Shown here piece by piece: positions 13,485-25,100 of a stretch of 64,000 nucleotides of DNA. Position 1 is the stretch's first letter; each line of letters starts with the position of its first letter. The translations under genes and the position numbers were made by a program. The DNA comes from Progne subis subis (taxonomy: Eukaryota > Chordata > Aves > Passeriformes > Hirundinidae): assembly GCA_022316685.1 (NCBI GenBank), contig JAKJHU010000026.1, positions 1,302,001 through 1,366,000 on the forward strand, written 5' to 3'. The notes beneath the pieces were generated by a model. That model ran no database searches and was not told the origin of the DNA. It saw nothing but the letters and a program-made list of their open reading frames with translations.

Positions 13485-13531
13485 GTTATATATATTATAT
13501 ATATATTTTTATTTATTTATTTTTTTTTAAA
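13485..13531. repeat. AT-rich low-complexity tract, (TA)n, (TTTA)n and T run
   Basis: TATATATTATATATATAT runs into repeated TTTA and then a T run. It is simple sequence, easily unwound, with no other signal. Confidence 0.85.
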
Positions 13532-16500
13532 TGAGCTAATCTGCTGTTAACTGTTTTAACAGAATCATGCTGCTTTGTTTCTAAGTCCTGGAAACCAAAG
13601 GCAGGGTTTGCAAAGTATTGGCAAATTATGCAGGAGTTATCTGGATTGTTCCTAATTTTGCTGTGTAAGTTGTTAAACAAGTCTGTGGAAGACTAGTGCT
13701 GACAGGAGGCTAGAGTGTTTGTCTGCCAAACTTCTGCTGTACAGTACACCAGTAAGATTCCACAGAACAGTGTGTGAGAGAAAGGACTGTCTTAATTTGA
13801 GATCATCATCTTAAATATTTGTCTTTGAGTTCTTTCAGCACTGAAGTGGCAGTTTCTAATTTAAAGCAAATAGGTGTATTACTTTTTTCTGTGGTGTAAA
13901 CTGGGTAACTTAGGTAATGCAGAGGCCAAATCAGAGTTCTGCTTTTCCAGAAGCATTAAGACAGCTGCCTGTGAATAGAGCTTAAACCGCAGTCTGGTAA
14001 GATGTGGCCCTTCACAAGAACTGTCCTGGAGTAGAGACATTGAGTCAGTTTGCCCAGAAATGCTTCAGTTATGGCCTGGGTTTCTTGTGCTAGCACATGT
14101 ATAGCTGTTGGGAAATGACTGAAATTTTTACATTGTTTTTCAGGTTTTGTCTTTGTCAGCCCACTCAAATGAGCCTGTTTTTTTTAATCTGAGTGCAGTA
14201 ATCCCTCATTCTCCTAGATGGCATTAAGAAGTTTAAATCCATAGGTTTTATTATTCAGGTGTGTTGAATTTTGATTTGAGATGTAGAAAGAATAAAACAT
14301 AATCTTTAAGGTGAAGTCGGAGTATTTTGTTCTTCACTGTATTTATCTTACGTTTTATCGTCTGGTGCTGTAGGCACAAGTTGTTACTCACCCTACTAAT
14401 GCTTAGTGTGTTCTTAATTAAATTGTTGATGGAGAGTGTTATCTAATCTTAAATATGTCTTACATTGAAATGATGTATTTATTAGCCAGTTAATAATTGT
14501 GCAGGTTATTGGTTTATATCTTAGAGTAGTAACTAGACAGAATACTGGGATGCTGGTAGAGGTTTTTTAGTTTTGCTTTGGAATGAACTTTCTTGTGGTT
14601 TAGAGATCAGGATAAACTTAAAATATATCACTTCGGTTTTCATTTTCTAAGGCGGTGTGTATGTTGACTTTAGATCATGGCAGTATCTTTCAGGGGGATA
14701 AGCATTTCAGAAACTGGAGTAAGGATGTTCAGGTATAATTGAAGGATTCTATTTCAAGTAAATACAAGCAGAGATGAAATGATTAGAGAAATAATTTTAG
14801 ACTTCATTATATACTTACACAGGATCTCCTTGCTAGCAAGCTCTCATGTACACTGAGATATTTTGAGTGACAAATCTAGATCATGTAATTCACAAAAACA
14901 AAAGATGAAATTTACAGTTGATCCAAATACGAAAAAAGCCCCAGATCCTTGAAGCTGACAGCTCTAAAGGTGGCAGTAGTAACTGAGAATTTAGTGGTCA
15001 TCCGGCTAGTGTACAGATTGTACAGCTGAAATAGTAGGCTTGTGTAAGATGAGTGGGTTGACTGTTGAGTTTGAATTACATGGTGTGTTTTGCTCTTGGT
15101 GGGTGGCTTAAGTCCTGACACTCAGGTGGTGAACTCAGTTATTCCGTTTTATTGGAGTGTCATTGCTTAAAGTAAAAGCATTAGAAAGTTCAGTTTATTA
15201 AACTGAAATTTTAGATAAGGAGTAAGGAGATGTATAATTATATTTTTATTGCCACAGATAAATACACAAAAGATTAATAGCTGTTAATTACAATAGTGGT
15301 CCTTTCTATTACTGAGTTTTGCAGTTTTCTGCAGATTTCTAGCACGTCTCCAAGCTTGTATGTAGCCAGGAAGGCGACTGTGTTTTTAAACTGTCCTCTG
15401 ATCTGGGAACAGTTGCATCTGAGTATTACACAGGATTAAATAGCAATCATTGTCAAAGCCTATTTGGTAGTAAATCCAGGCAGAGCAACTATTAAGCAAA
15501 CTGACAGTCAAGCAAACGGTACAGGCAGAAGATACACATTGACAAAGATGACTTGGATTTGGGACATACACTGTACCTTTTTTCATCTGACTGCTCAAAC
15601 AAGATTGAAAAATGTTTTGACTTGGAAATAGAAGATAGAAAACTAGCATTTATTTATAAACTACATCAAGTTTACTGGGATCTTGAACTCAAATCTGAGT
15701 GTTTTGAAATAGGGGTTCATCTTTCCTGATAAGGCATAAGGGTTTAAATTGCTATTGTTCCCAAGCACTGTTTAGCTTACCCATTCTGTTGGCTGCAGGC
15801 CTGTTGGGTCTCTGGGAGTATGAACAGTGTGCTCTTATAAATGGGATGCAAAACAAAAAACGGGTGTACTGATACTTCTGAATGGTAAGTCACTTCACTA
15901 TTTCTTGAACTTTGTGTTGTACTAGCATATTATCGTATAATACTCAAAATGAAATTGAATATGTAGCTATAATGTGGTAAAATCATCTCTACTTCTTAGT
16001 TAATGACCTTGTAAGATGGAGAAACAGAAAACATAGCTATGGTGGGTGAATCTTGACAGTACTTGACAATGTGTCAAAGCAATTCTGTATTCTTTTACTC
16101 TCCAAATAGATGTGGGTAACACTTCATGTTTTAGCATGATGTAAGTGATAATGGCAGCTATGGTATTAGGTGTCAATCAAAATAGTGTGCTTGTAATATT
16201 AGTCATCCACTGAAGGGAGCATAAATGCAGATACTGAACTCATTATGAAGAAGGAATGCCTGTGGTGTGTTGGGGCGAATACCACTTCCAAGTAAAGGAA
16301 GAAGACTCTAGAGATAAAGGATGTACACAGATAAGCAAATGGCTGCCTCTGTCAAAATAGCATTGCTCACCTGACAACTATTTGTTTAAAGACGATCTTT
16401 GAGCCAGTTGTTTTCTTGCTCTAAAGCTGCTATTCTAGAGAGTGAAGAATTCAGAGGATGGCATTGTAGCTGGCTTGCGTTATGCAGTAATTCTGGCCTC

Positions 16501-19430
16501 TGTAATTTGATCCGTGGCTTTCCGACAAGTGCTCCTGTCTGCTATAGGTTAATATTATTGTAATGCAATGTTTCCATGATGCTTCCCTTAAAAAGAAATA
16601 TGTTTATCTTCTTGGAAACAAAAAGAGCCACTGAAGATCTTTCCCAGCTGAAGACTCTAGCTGGCACATGACATACAGTTAACTTTACAGGTAACAAACT
16701 GGGTGTGCCACAGTATGTTAAAATCCAAACTCAACTGAGCTGCTAATGTGTGGTACCCCTGAATGGAAATATATGGGTACAGTTGGTTTATGTAACTAAT
16801 TTCCTAGGTGTTTAATGGGCTGGAATTTCAGAACTGGATTAGCTCCAGTTAATGGTCAGTAGAACCAGCTCTTCACTTATACACTGCTGTCCTACTGTAC
16901 TTTATCAGTGTGCAGAGATAACCAGGCATGTGTTGAGTAAGTAGATCATATTTTCTCTTGTTTTTTTGATTGTAAGTTTAAGCATAAGGGACTTTTTTTT
17001 TTTAAAGTCCACATTATATGTATCTTTTGCTGTGTGATTATTATAGGCGTATGGGTTAATTATAGGCAGTCACTGTTGATATCCCTATGCCTTCCTGTTG
17101 GAGATGCACGATGTGGATGAAGTGCCCTGATGCTGACCATAAGGAAGACAAAGATGAGTATTTTAGCCTACATTTTTTTTAACAATGATATGTAAAGTGA
17201 GTTACAGACATTTGACTTAACAGGGTAATAGTAGAGCACTGACATGGTACTGATTAATCAAACTAAGAATCCCCAGCCTGCTTTTGGTAATTACTGTAAA
17301 ACTCTGGCTTAAGCTGGCACTGCCACTAAAAGGGAATGCTCACTGAATTATGCTCATGACAGTGTAGTTGCATGGAACTTGACAGAGCCCATTCCTTGGC
17401 TTTTGGTGTGTGCCAGTGCATGTGTGCACACATTTGCCCCCCCAACCATTTCATGAGCTATCAAGAACTGTTTGCACAGATGTTTGTACCAGAAAAATTA
17501 AAATATTTTAGTTTCATAGTGGACTTCTGAGTTAGCACTTTGGTTAAGTCTTAATTCTTAATAATTAATTACCTCCTTTTGAGAAAACTACAAGTGACTT
17601 TCCTCTGAATCTTTGTCTATCAGGTGCCAATATTTGCTTCCTGCCTACCCTAACTGTATCATATTGAATTAATATCTTTGATAGAAGAAGCTACAATGCC
17701 TGGTATAATGAAGCCTTCAATTCAGTTCTAATCTGTTGGCAGGTGCTGATAAACTACCAGGTAGCTAACACTGGGCTAAACTGGTGAAATTGAAGCAGAT
17801 TGGAAAGTTTTACTTCCTATCTAGAGGCTCTGTAGCAATCCTTTCTTGCTATAACTCTAATCTAAGAGTGATTCAGTTATTTGGATATAGCAAAGCAAAT
17901 ATTCAGTGGAGATAAAGAGCTATTGTTCAGAATCATAAGCCATTTCAAACAGTTCAACAGCAACAAAACCCAGGAAATCACAATAAACTTGACTGTCACA
18001 TTTAATTGGAAGCCTTTATGAGAAATCAAATTCTTAAATACCAATGCCTTTTAATGGGGAATAGCATGCTCTAAATTTGAAAGTTAGTCTGACAAAGTCA
18101 GGGAGCTTATATCCATAGAAGGCCATTGAGCCAAAAAACCCTGATGTATGACAGTTCAAAAAAATCTGGATGTCAGAACAGACATTTAAAAAGTGATTTT
18201 AATGGCAGTCAATTACCCAAAGAGGTCAAAAGCAGGCCTTCTGTAAAGATGGGATTATCTCACATCTGCCAGCAACCCTCACATTTGGTAGGGAGCTTAA
18301 GCTTCTGATATTGGCCCCATTTCAGAACTCGTTTGGATTCATTCAAGGTATTTTCTCGTAAATCCAAATAAACTTCAGCTTTGTTGATTTTGAATCTTAA
18401 GTGAACTTCCTTTACAAAACAAAGCTATAAAGAAGGCAAGTAGAGATGCTGGATTGTGGTGGTGTAACTTAGGTTCTTAATGTTAGGCCTATCATTATTT
18501 CAAGCATAAATGACAAAGTAAGTCCTATTAGTTCAAGGTTTTGCTTTTTAAAAGTCTCAAGTAATTGCTTTCCACAGATGTTGAGATGATAGTACAAGTT
18601 TAAGTCTTCTTTGAAACCAGGGCGTTTTTGTTGCTGTTGACAGCATTAGTGTTCTGACTAATATATCCTGCTAGCTTGCTTGCTGCTCCTTCTTTCAAGG
18701 GTTAGAAGCCATGGAGTTTGTGCTTGATGCTCAGTTTCTGAATTCAGAACTCAGTTGGCATTGCAAATTTATTGTTTTGGGATAATTGGGATGCATTTGT
18801 ATACAGCTGAATTGTGTGTGGTAATGGACTGTGTGATGTTGCTGATTCTCAAGAGAATGGAAATATACTGAGTCAGAGCATCTGCTGGAGGAAAGGGTCT
18901 CCAGACATCTCGTACCACTGTACATATACTTCAGGTTCTGTTCAGTAACTTCTGGACTAATCCTCCTGATACGTGTAAATGGATAGTGGATAAAATGCTC
19001 CATCTACTTTCATTACCCCTATGGTCAGGTACTGCCAACGAGCTGACCTGTTGTCAGCATGAGCAAGGCTGATGCAGTGGTAGTGAGGATAAAGTATATC
19101 AGAACTGGATGTAGAAAGGACTTGGGAAGAACATTTTTAAGTACCAAATGCATTACGTGATGCTGGTTGTATACGCTTGTGCTGAGCTAGGGAAGGATAA
19201 AAAGGAGGCTGTTAGATGTATCAGCTATGAACACTTTTGGGGGAGTCTGTTACAGAGAAGTTGCAGTCCACGTCTTACAGTCTGACTGTGCTCCAGTCCA
19301 TAATGTTGGACTCAGTACTCTTCCCCCTGTGTTGAGTCCTGAATACATTTGTTATCTATACCAAGATGGCTTGTGCTGAAAAATTACGTGCTACTACTTC
19401 CTGTTTAAGCTTACAATAGCTGTCAGGCCA

Positions 19431-19454
19431 AAAAAAAAAAAAAAAAAAAAAAAG
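19431..19454 (+). repeat. Poly(A) tract, about 24 bases
   Basis: An uninterrupted A run follows a CC dinucleotide. No recognisable retroposon body lies upstream, so it is best treated as simple sequence. Another A run (about 13) lies at 19650-19663. Confidence 0.85.
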
Positions 19455-21539
19455 ACTCTGTAAACCTCTGACATGAGTTAATATCACAGGATTTTTCTTA
19501 TAAATAATAATAGATATGAGAGTTGGCAATTTGAATTGAATGTCAGGGTATTGGAGCGCAAGAACAAGTGAGAATGACTTGTGTACAACAAAAGTGGCTC
19601 TATACCAAAAGCACTTCAGTACAGAATGCTTCTTATTTAATAATGTACAAAAAAAAAAAAAAATTTGCCAAACTAAACAGTGTAGCAACTGTTGCTGTAC
19701 TGACGCCATAAACTTGTGTTCTAATGTGATGAGAAGGGTTGGGTGTGTAAATAATAAAGATGAAAACAGCTTAAAAGAAATCTAATTCCCCTTTTGTTTC
19801 TGTTCTACTCTACAGAAGTTAATATTTCTAATTAAGCTTGCTAGGTCACTTAGAAATACACCTATGGACTGCTAATTGGTTTTAGAGTTTAAAATCTTCA
19901 GAGACAACTTTGTGAATCTATAATGATGTCAGGAACTGAAGACTTGAAGGCAGAGGCATTGTTAAAATCCTACCTAGTGCTTTTAAAATACATTGCAGAC
20001 TTCTGAAGTAATGGATTCATACCCATGCCAAAGTACTTTGCTGCTTTTTATTGCCATTAAAATGTTAGCTCTTATTGTTGTCTCAAAGAGCTTTTCCAGG
20101 AAATCATATGCATTTAGAATTTTTGGTGGAGTGACTCAGTGTAGTAGAAGACCAAAAAACCCATTTTAATTGAGCTTAAATTAGGCCAGTTTTGTGAACT
20201 TAATTAAAATACTGTTAACTTCCAGTGGCTGAATCATTGTTGTTACCCCGATTTGCAGATGGTATCACATGATATCTATAGGATACTGCCTAATGCTTGG
20301 TAAGTCTCAGCATGTTCTTTAAAGGCATGGATCAGAGGTGCTTGAACATGCCCATGTGAGGAATGCCCTGTATTGAAATAAAATAATATTGAAAACATTT
20401 GCTAGTGTTGATATTTAGCAGGTAGTGGAGGTGAATGGCTGGAAAGTTTGGGCATATAGCATCTTTGTATTATCCATGCCCTAGAAGGGTAAAGCTGATG
20501 GGCGAATACTTGTCTGTGCTAACAGAAAAGTTACTCTATTTGTTATTTCGGTGGGAGCGACCAGATCAGCATCCATAGTCACAGTGCTAAAATTCTGAGC
20601 ATGCAGTATAGAGTTGAATGCTCACAACTATTAGGCTGCATTTGTTGTGCTGGCAGGTAGTAGGAAGTAGTAAATTGCAGTCGAGTTTAAATAGCTTTTT
20701 ACTAGTTTGGTCTATAAAATGAGCAATATTTCATACATGAGCTTATTTTAAGTTGAAGGAGAATTTGATTAATGCACTTGGGAGTACAATGCGGTGTCCC
20801 TGCTTTCAAATAACTGTTTTCCCAAAGAAATATTAATGTAATTAACTGTAAGAAACATTATTGTAATAGATAGCAGTTGTTTGACAATGCATGTGAATAT
20901 TAACGCTGTAGAAACAGTTATCTGGATGTCTTTGGAACATTATATGTACAGATTTCTGTCCTAAGTAGCACTGGGAGCTGCTTCCTTTGTCTTGTATTGC
21001 AAAAGCTACAGATCCTTAATTGTCTTGGTATTGCATGTGCTACATGTCCTTAATAAAAACGAGATTGAAGCTTATTTACTCATGACTCGAGGAGAGGTGA
21101 GCTGCTGAGAAATGCTGGATTTGGGCGCTGAGTTAGGGAGCGTGTTTCTGACCGGAGTCGTGAAAGTGCACATGCTGCATTTATAGTAACATGTAGCTGT
21201 CTGCAGAAATGGAAGAAAGTAAAGGCGAGATGTTAATCTTTTCTCATTGCGATAACGTAGGCGCTGAGTAAGTTTGAGTTCACGAAGAAAACCCAGCCTC
21301 GATTTAGGTTAAATTTGTGTACTTCAGTAGCTGTGTTAAATGTAGCTCTAATGAGATTCGGGCTGCTTGCCTTTGTTATCCGAAGGAGATAATCTGCTAG
21401 AACAAATTTGATAAAAGAACGAAATCTCCCTCTCTTAGTCGTGACAATCTGCAAAATCCTTTCTGTTTATTCTTGTCTGAAATCCGTTCATGAAGCTAAA
21501 CGTGCTAAGGGTCTTTTTCTTTCTAATCAAATTTCCCAG

Positions 21540-21900
21540 AGGGATCAGCTGGGGAGGCTTTTCGGCAGTGCGGGGAGAGGAAGGCTGACGTGACTCCAGA
21601 TCGCTTCTTTTTCTGCCTCCGCGCGGTTTGGGGGATGGATGCGGGGCTGCAGCTCTGGCAGCGCTCCCCGAGCACAAAGGCGGTGATGTAATGCGTGCTG
21701 TAATGCGCTGCGCGGTGCCGGCTGCGGTGCGGCGGGCGGGGGAGCCGCGCTGCCGCCGCCCCCGCCGCTGCCCCGCGTCCGTCCCCCCCGCGCCTCCCGG
21801 GGCGGCCATCGCTTCTCTGCCTTCCATTGTCTTAAAACACCTCCCCCCCACCCCCTTTTTTTTTTTTTTTTTAAGTTCACGCGGCGTGTGTGGCGAGAAC
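21540..21900. promoter_or_regulatory. CpG-rich island, candidate promoter without recognised coding exon
   Basis: CpG dinucleotides, nearly absent elsewhere, are dense at about 21600-21815. A GGGCGGGGG Sp1-type box lies at 21734-21742, with an imperfect direct repeat TGTAATGCG at 21687-21695 and 21699-21707. Long open frames cross the patch on both strands (+ to 22065; - from 22004). They are low-complexity translations of GC-rich DNA and look like artefacts. A C/T tract at 21842-21872 ending in AAG resembles a splice acceptor. It is probably a promoter of a TRIO 5' variant or of an antisense/bidirectional non-coding transcript; direction cannot be told from sequence. Confidence 0.55.
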
Positions 21901-22023
21901 ACACACCTGCTCGGAGTAATTCCGGCTAGAATTTCTAACGTAATCCTTGAGCAAACGAGACTTGTGTTGGACATCCCTTTTGGCGTTCCGTGCTTATCTT
22001 CCATTCCCTTAAAGGCGGGGAGG

Positions 22024-22051
22024 GAGGGAGAGAGAGAGAGAGAGAGAGAGA
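22024..22051 (+). repeat. (GGGA)n/(GA)n purine microsatellite
   Basis: GGGAGGGA runs into about ten GA units, just downstream of the CpG-rich patch. Polypurine tracts near promoters may adopt triplex structure; here that is only a possibility. Confidence 0.9.
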
Positions 22052-22136
22052 CAGGTTGCTGTTAGCAACCGCTCACATCCTAAAAGTGAAACACCCAAGC
22101 TTTAATTCCCCTGCGGACTCCTCGCTGCTACTCTCT

Positions 22137-22194
22137 TTTATTTATTTATTTATCTATCTATCTATCTATCTATCTATTTATTTATTTATTTATT
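22137..22194 (+). repeat. Compound tetranucleotide microsatellite (TTTA)n(TCTA)n(TTTA)n
   Basis: About 58 bases of TTTA units with a central block of TCTA units. It is likely to vary in length between individuals. Confidence 0.95.
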
Positions 22195-22199
22195 ACGAA

Positions 22200-25100
22200 T
22201 TGGACCAGTATGTTAGCATATGTTAATAAGTGTTTTAAGTAAAATCATCTCAGTAAAGAGATAGAACAGGGAGATGCTCTGATGTAAAAGTTTATTTGCC
22301 CCCTTCTAAACGCGTCTGACAACCACACATCTGAAGTTTAAGGGTGGTAAAAAAACAAGCTGTGAACAATGCTTTTCCTCTGTCGTTTGACTGAATAGGA
22401 ACTTGACTGGTTTTGCAACAGAGGATGGAGAAAAGCATCTCCCCCTTCTTACTCGCATAGGTCTCATATATGTGCATTGTAATGTGTTGGAGAAGCTGGG
22501 ATTCATCCTAAGTTTCCTGTGTCTCAAGGCTTTTGGAGCTCAAGCTCCTTACAGTTGCAGACTAATAAAATGGGAATTTGAAGGAATGAGAGCTGTGCAC
22601 AGATCAGGTTATTTGGCATACATCTTGTTGCAAATGGCTAGTTTTTCCACAGAAGGACTATGAAATATCTTGCAAAGAAAGGAAGGGGAAGGAGGATGGA
22701 TATTCAACAACAACAACAAAAGGTTATTTAAGTAGTAATATCTCAAAGTATGAATTTAACTGGGTCTAATTTTTGCATATGTATTTTTGCATAAGGTGAA
22801 GAAAATGTTGTAAAAGTGTGTGCATATTTAAAAAGAAAAAAGGGTGGAGAACAGCAAAAATACTATAACCAATAAATGCCTAATATTAGGATCCATGAAT
22901 GGTAGAAAGCCTGAAAGTAATACTTTATCCTATAAAAACGTATTTTTACTGAAGAATATGCAATCTGTTTTTCGGTATATTTGATTGATTTCAGGGCTGA
23001 TGGAAATAGTTCTTCCTATTGTTGCTCAGGATAAAATAATGCAGGATGATTTTCAAGCTGTTTTAAGTTGCTTATTTTTACTGCCCTTGCTGTAGTCTTC
23101 ATCAATTTCACTGTGAAAAGGGATTTCTCCAGATGGTGGTTTGGAACAAGAGCCAAAGGACATGATCTAAAATGTTATGTTCCAGCTGTTGCTGCACAGA
23201 ATTTAGAAGCTACTGACTTCCACTTGATCTGTGTTTTGAACAGAAAAATAAGTAAGATTGCTTACAGATCTTGTTAAAACTGTGTGTTAAACCAGTCTTT
23301 TATAGGAGACTGTGTACCCTCCTGATAGCCCTGAGAGTGGAGACCTTTAAGCTGTGAGTGTCTGTGGCAGCAATGAACAGGGAAAGTGTCTGACTGCAGT
23401 GGGGGCTGTGTGCTACCCCAACAAAAAGGTTTGCTACCTCAGCAGGGCAGTGAATTGAAGTATCACAGCACTTAGAGATGGATGAGCAGTTCCCAGCAAA
23501 ACAAAAGAATTTCCAGCAATGTCAGTGGGACAGCAAGAACAAATTGAACATTGCTAAGGGACAGAAAAATTTAGGAACGCAGCTCCTCTCACTTAAAAGG
23601 GGAAAACTGGTCAGATTTTGATTGTCTCATCTTAAGTTGCAGTTGAAAAATGGACGCTTGTACTTCGGTCTTACACATTTCATAGGATCAAAGGGTAATT
23701 CAGGTTGGAAAGAACCTCGCTACAAAATATGGATAACTCTAAGGCGCTTGTTACAAACTTAAAATTGCAGATTTTTAGCAATGATTTAGCCTTTGGAATT
23801 CTCTTTAACTTAGATTCTTAAGACAGCTCTTCAACAGATTTTGCCGTATACACCTGAGGTGGCTAATTTCCTGGTAATTGCTCCTAACTGAGGAATAGCT
23901 GGGTATGTCAGCTAACAAGAAAAGCGAGGTTATTCAGTCTGTGAGGTTGATCTTGTCTGAGTATTTGCTGTCGACTACACTAGCAGTCTTCTCTTGTCCC
24001 ACATCTCACTGCATGACATTGTGCTTCTCCCATAATTTGCAGAGATGGGAGGTGTGTCCTGCTGTCAGGGCAAAGAAGAGAGCTATTGAAAATGCGAAGA
24101 GAGAACTTCTTAACACTTAGCAAATACACCAAAATCTGAAAGTGACTTAGAGCTAGTAACCTTCTAATGAATCTCATTTTCTTATTTCAAGGCAATTTCT
24201 CAGCTGTCTGTTTCTGTGAGGTCCTGGTTGCCAGTGCATACCAGCTCGGTCCAGATGTGGTGCAGTTCCCCACAGCAGGTATAGAGAGTGCATAGAACGC
24301 AAAAAAAAAAAAAAAGGAATAGAAGGGACATTTCTGGGAACTGGTATGGTTAAAAGTGAGAGTTTGAGGGTATAATGTTTTTTGATGGGTGGGTCTTGAG
24401 CCTGATGAGAGCTGGAGGGAGTCAAAGGTGTACTCCTGGAGCTGCTTTGAATTCAGGACCAGGATCTTAACATTAAATGATTACATCAAATACTTTGCTT
24501 AAGCTCATGACTAAGACTACTGGCAGAACTCTGAAATCAAGCCACTTCGATGGTATGCCCCTAAACTGTGTCCCTGTTGAAGTCGCCCGGTGATTTCGGA
24601 ATCTGGACTGAGAAAAATGAGTGAATAAATGATGAATGCCAAGGTTACTAATGTTGCCCAGTGATCCGTATGCCGTGAAAAAAACCTGCTGATAGTTACT
24701 TGTTAGGTGTAGGAAGAAAGATCTGCAGTCTTAAAGATGCCATAACAGGTGTACCTAAAAGTTAATGTTCCTGAGATGATTTTGAAACTGGTCATCTGCA
24801 AGCTCATGGAGCTTGAGAAAAGGTCGAAGAATTGCAGTATTTGCCACAATTTTCCTGAATTCTCTTACTTTGTTGCAATGTGAAAGATGGTGTGAGATTG
24901 CTGAGCAGCACTGAATGTAGGCAATGTCTATAACGGGAAGCAGTAACAGTGCAGTTGGTGAATTGACAGCTCTGATTGCTCTATGAATCCTTTACTTGCA
25001 TCCAGAAGTTAAGCCTACCATAAAACTGAAATTGGCACTTGCAAATACTTGAGTTAAAATCAAGCTAGCAGTAATCGCATACATGCAGTAACTTTAGTTA

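Larger units (their letters stand above)
12086..21060. other. Non-coding stretch, no gene seen
   Basis: No exon, RNA gene or large repeat is recognisable. The part from 12560 to 12800 is somewhat GC-richer, with overlapping short open frames on both strands but no splice signals or family match. Low-complexity tracts are listed separately. The part from 17400 to 17450 has alternating TG/CA and a short C run. Confidence 0.6.

Noticed and set aside
21082..21096. Mini-exon ATG...GAGAG|GTGAGC as another TRIO first exon
   Set aside because: The donor is good but the phase is wrong: joining exon 2 would give a stop within a few codons.
21435..22065. Long open frames on both strands across the CpG patch (up to 189 codons on the minus strand)
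   Set aside because: They translate GC-rich and homopolymer DNA (poly-Lys or poly-Phe, Arg/Ala/Pro runs), match no family, and the + frame begins at a non-ATG codon. GC-rich DNA has few stops, so such frames are expected.
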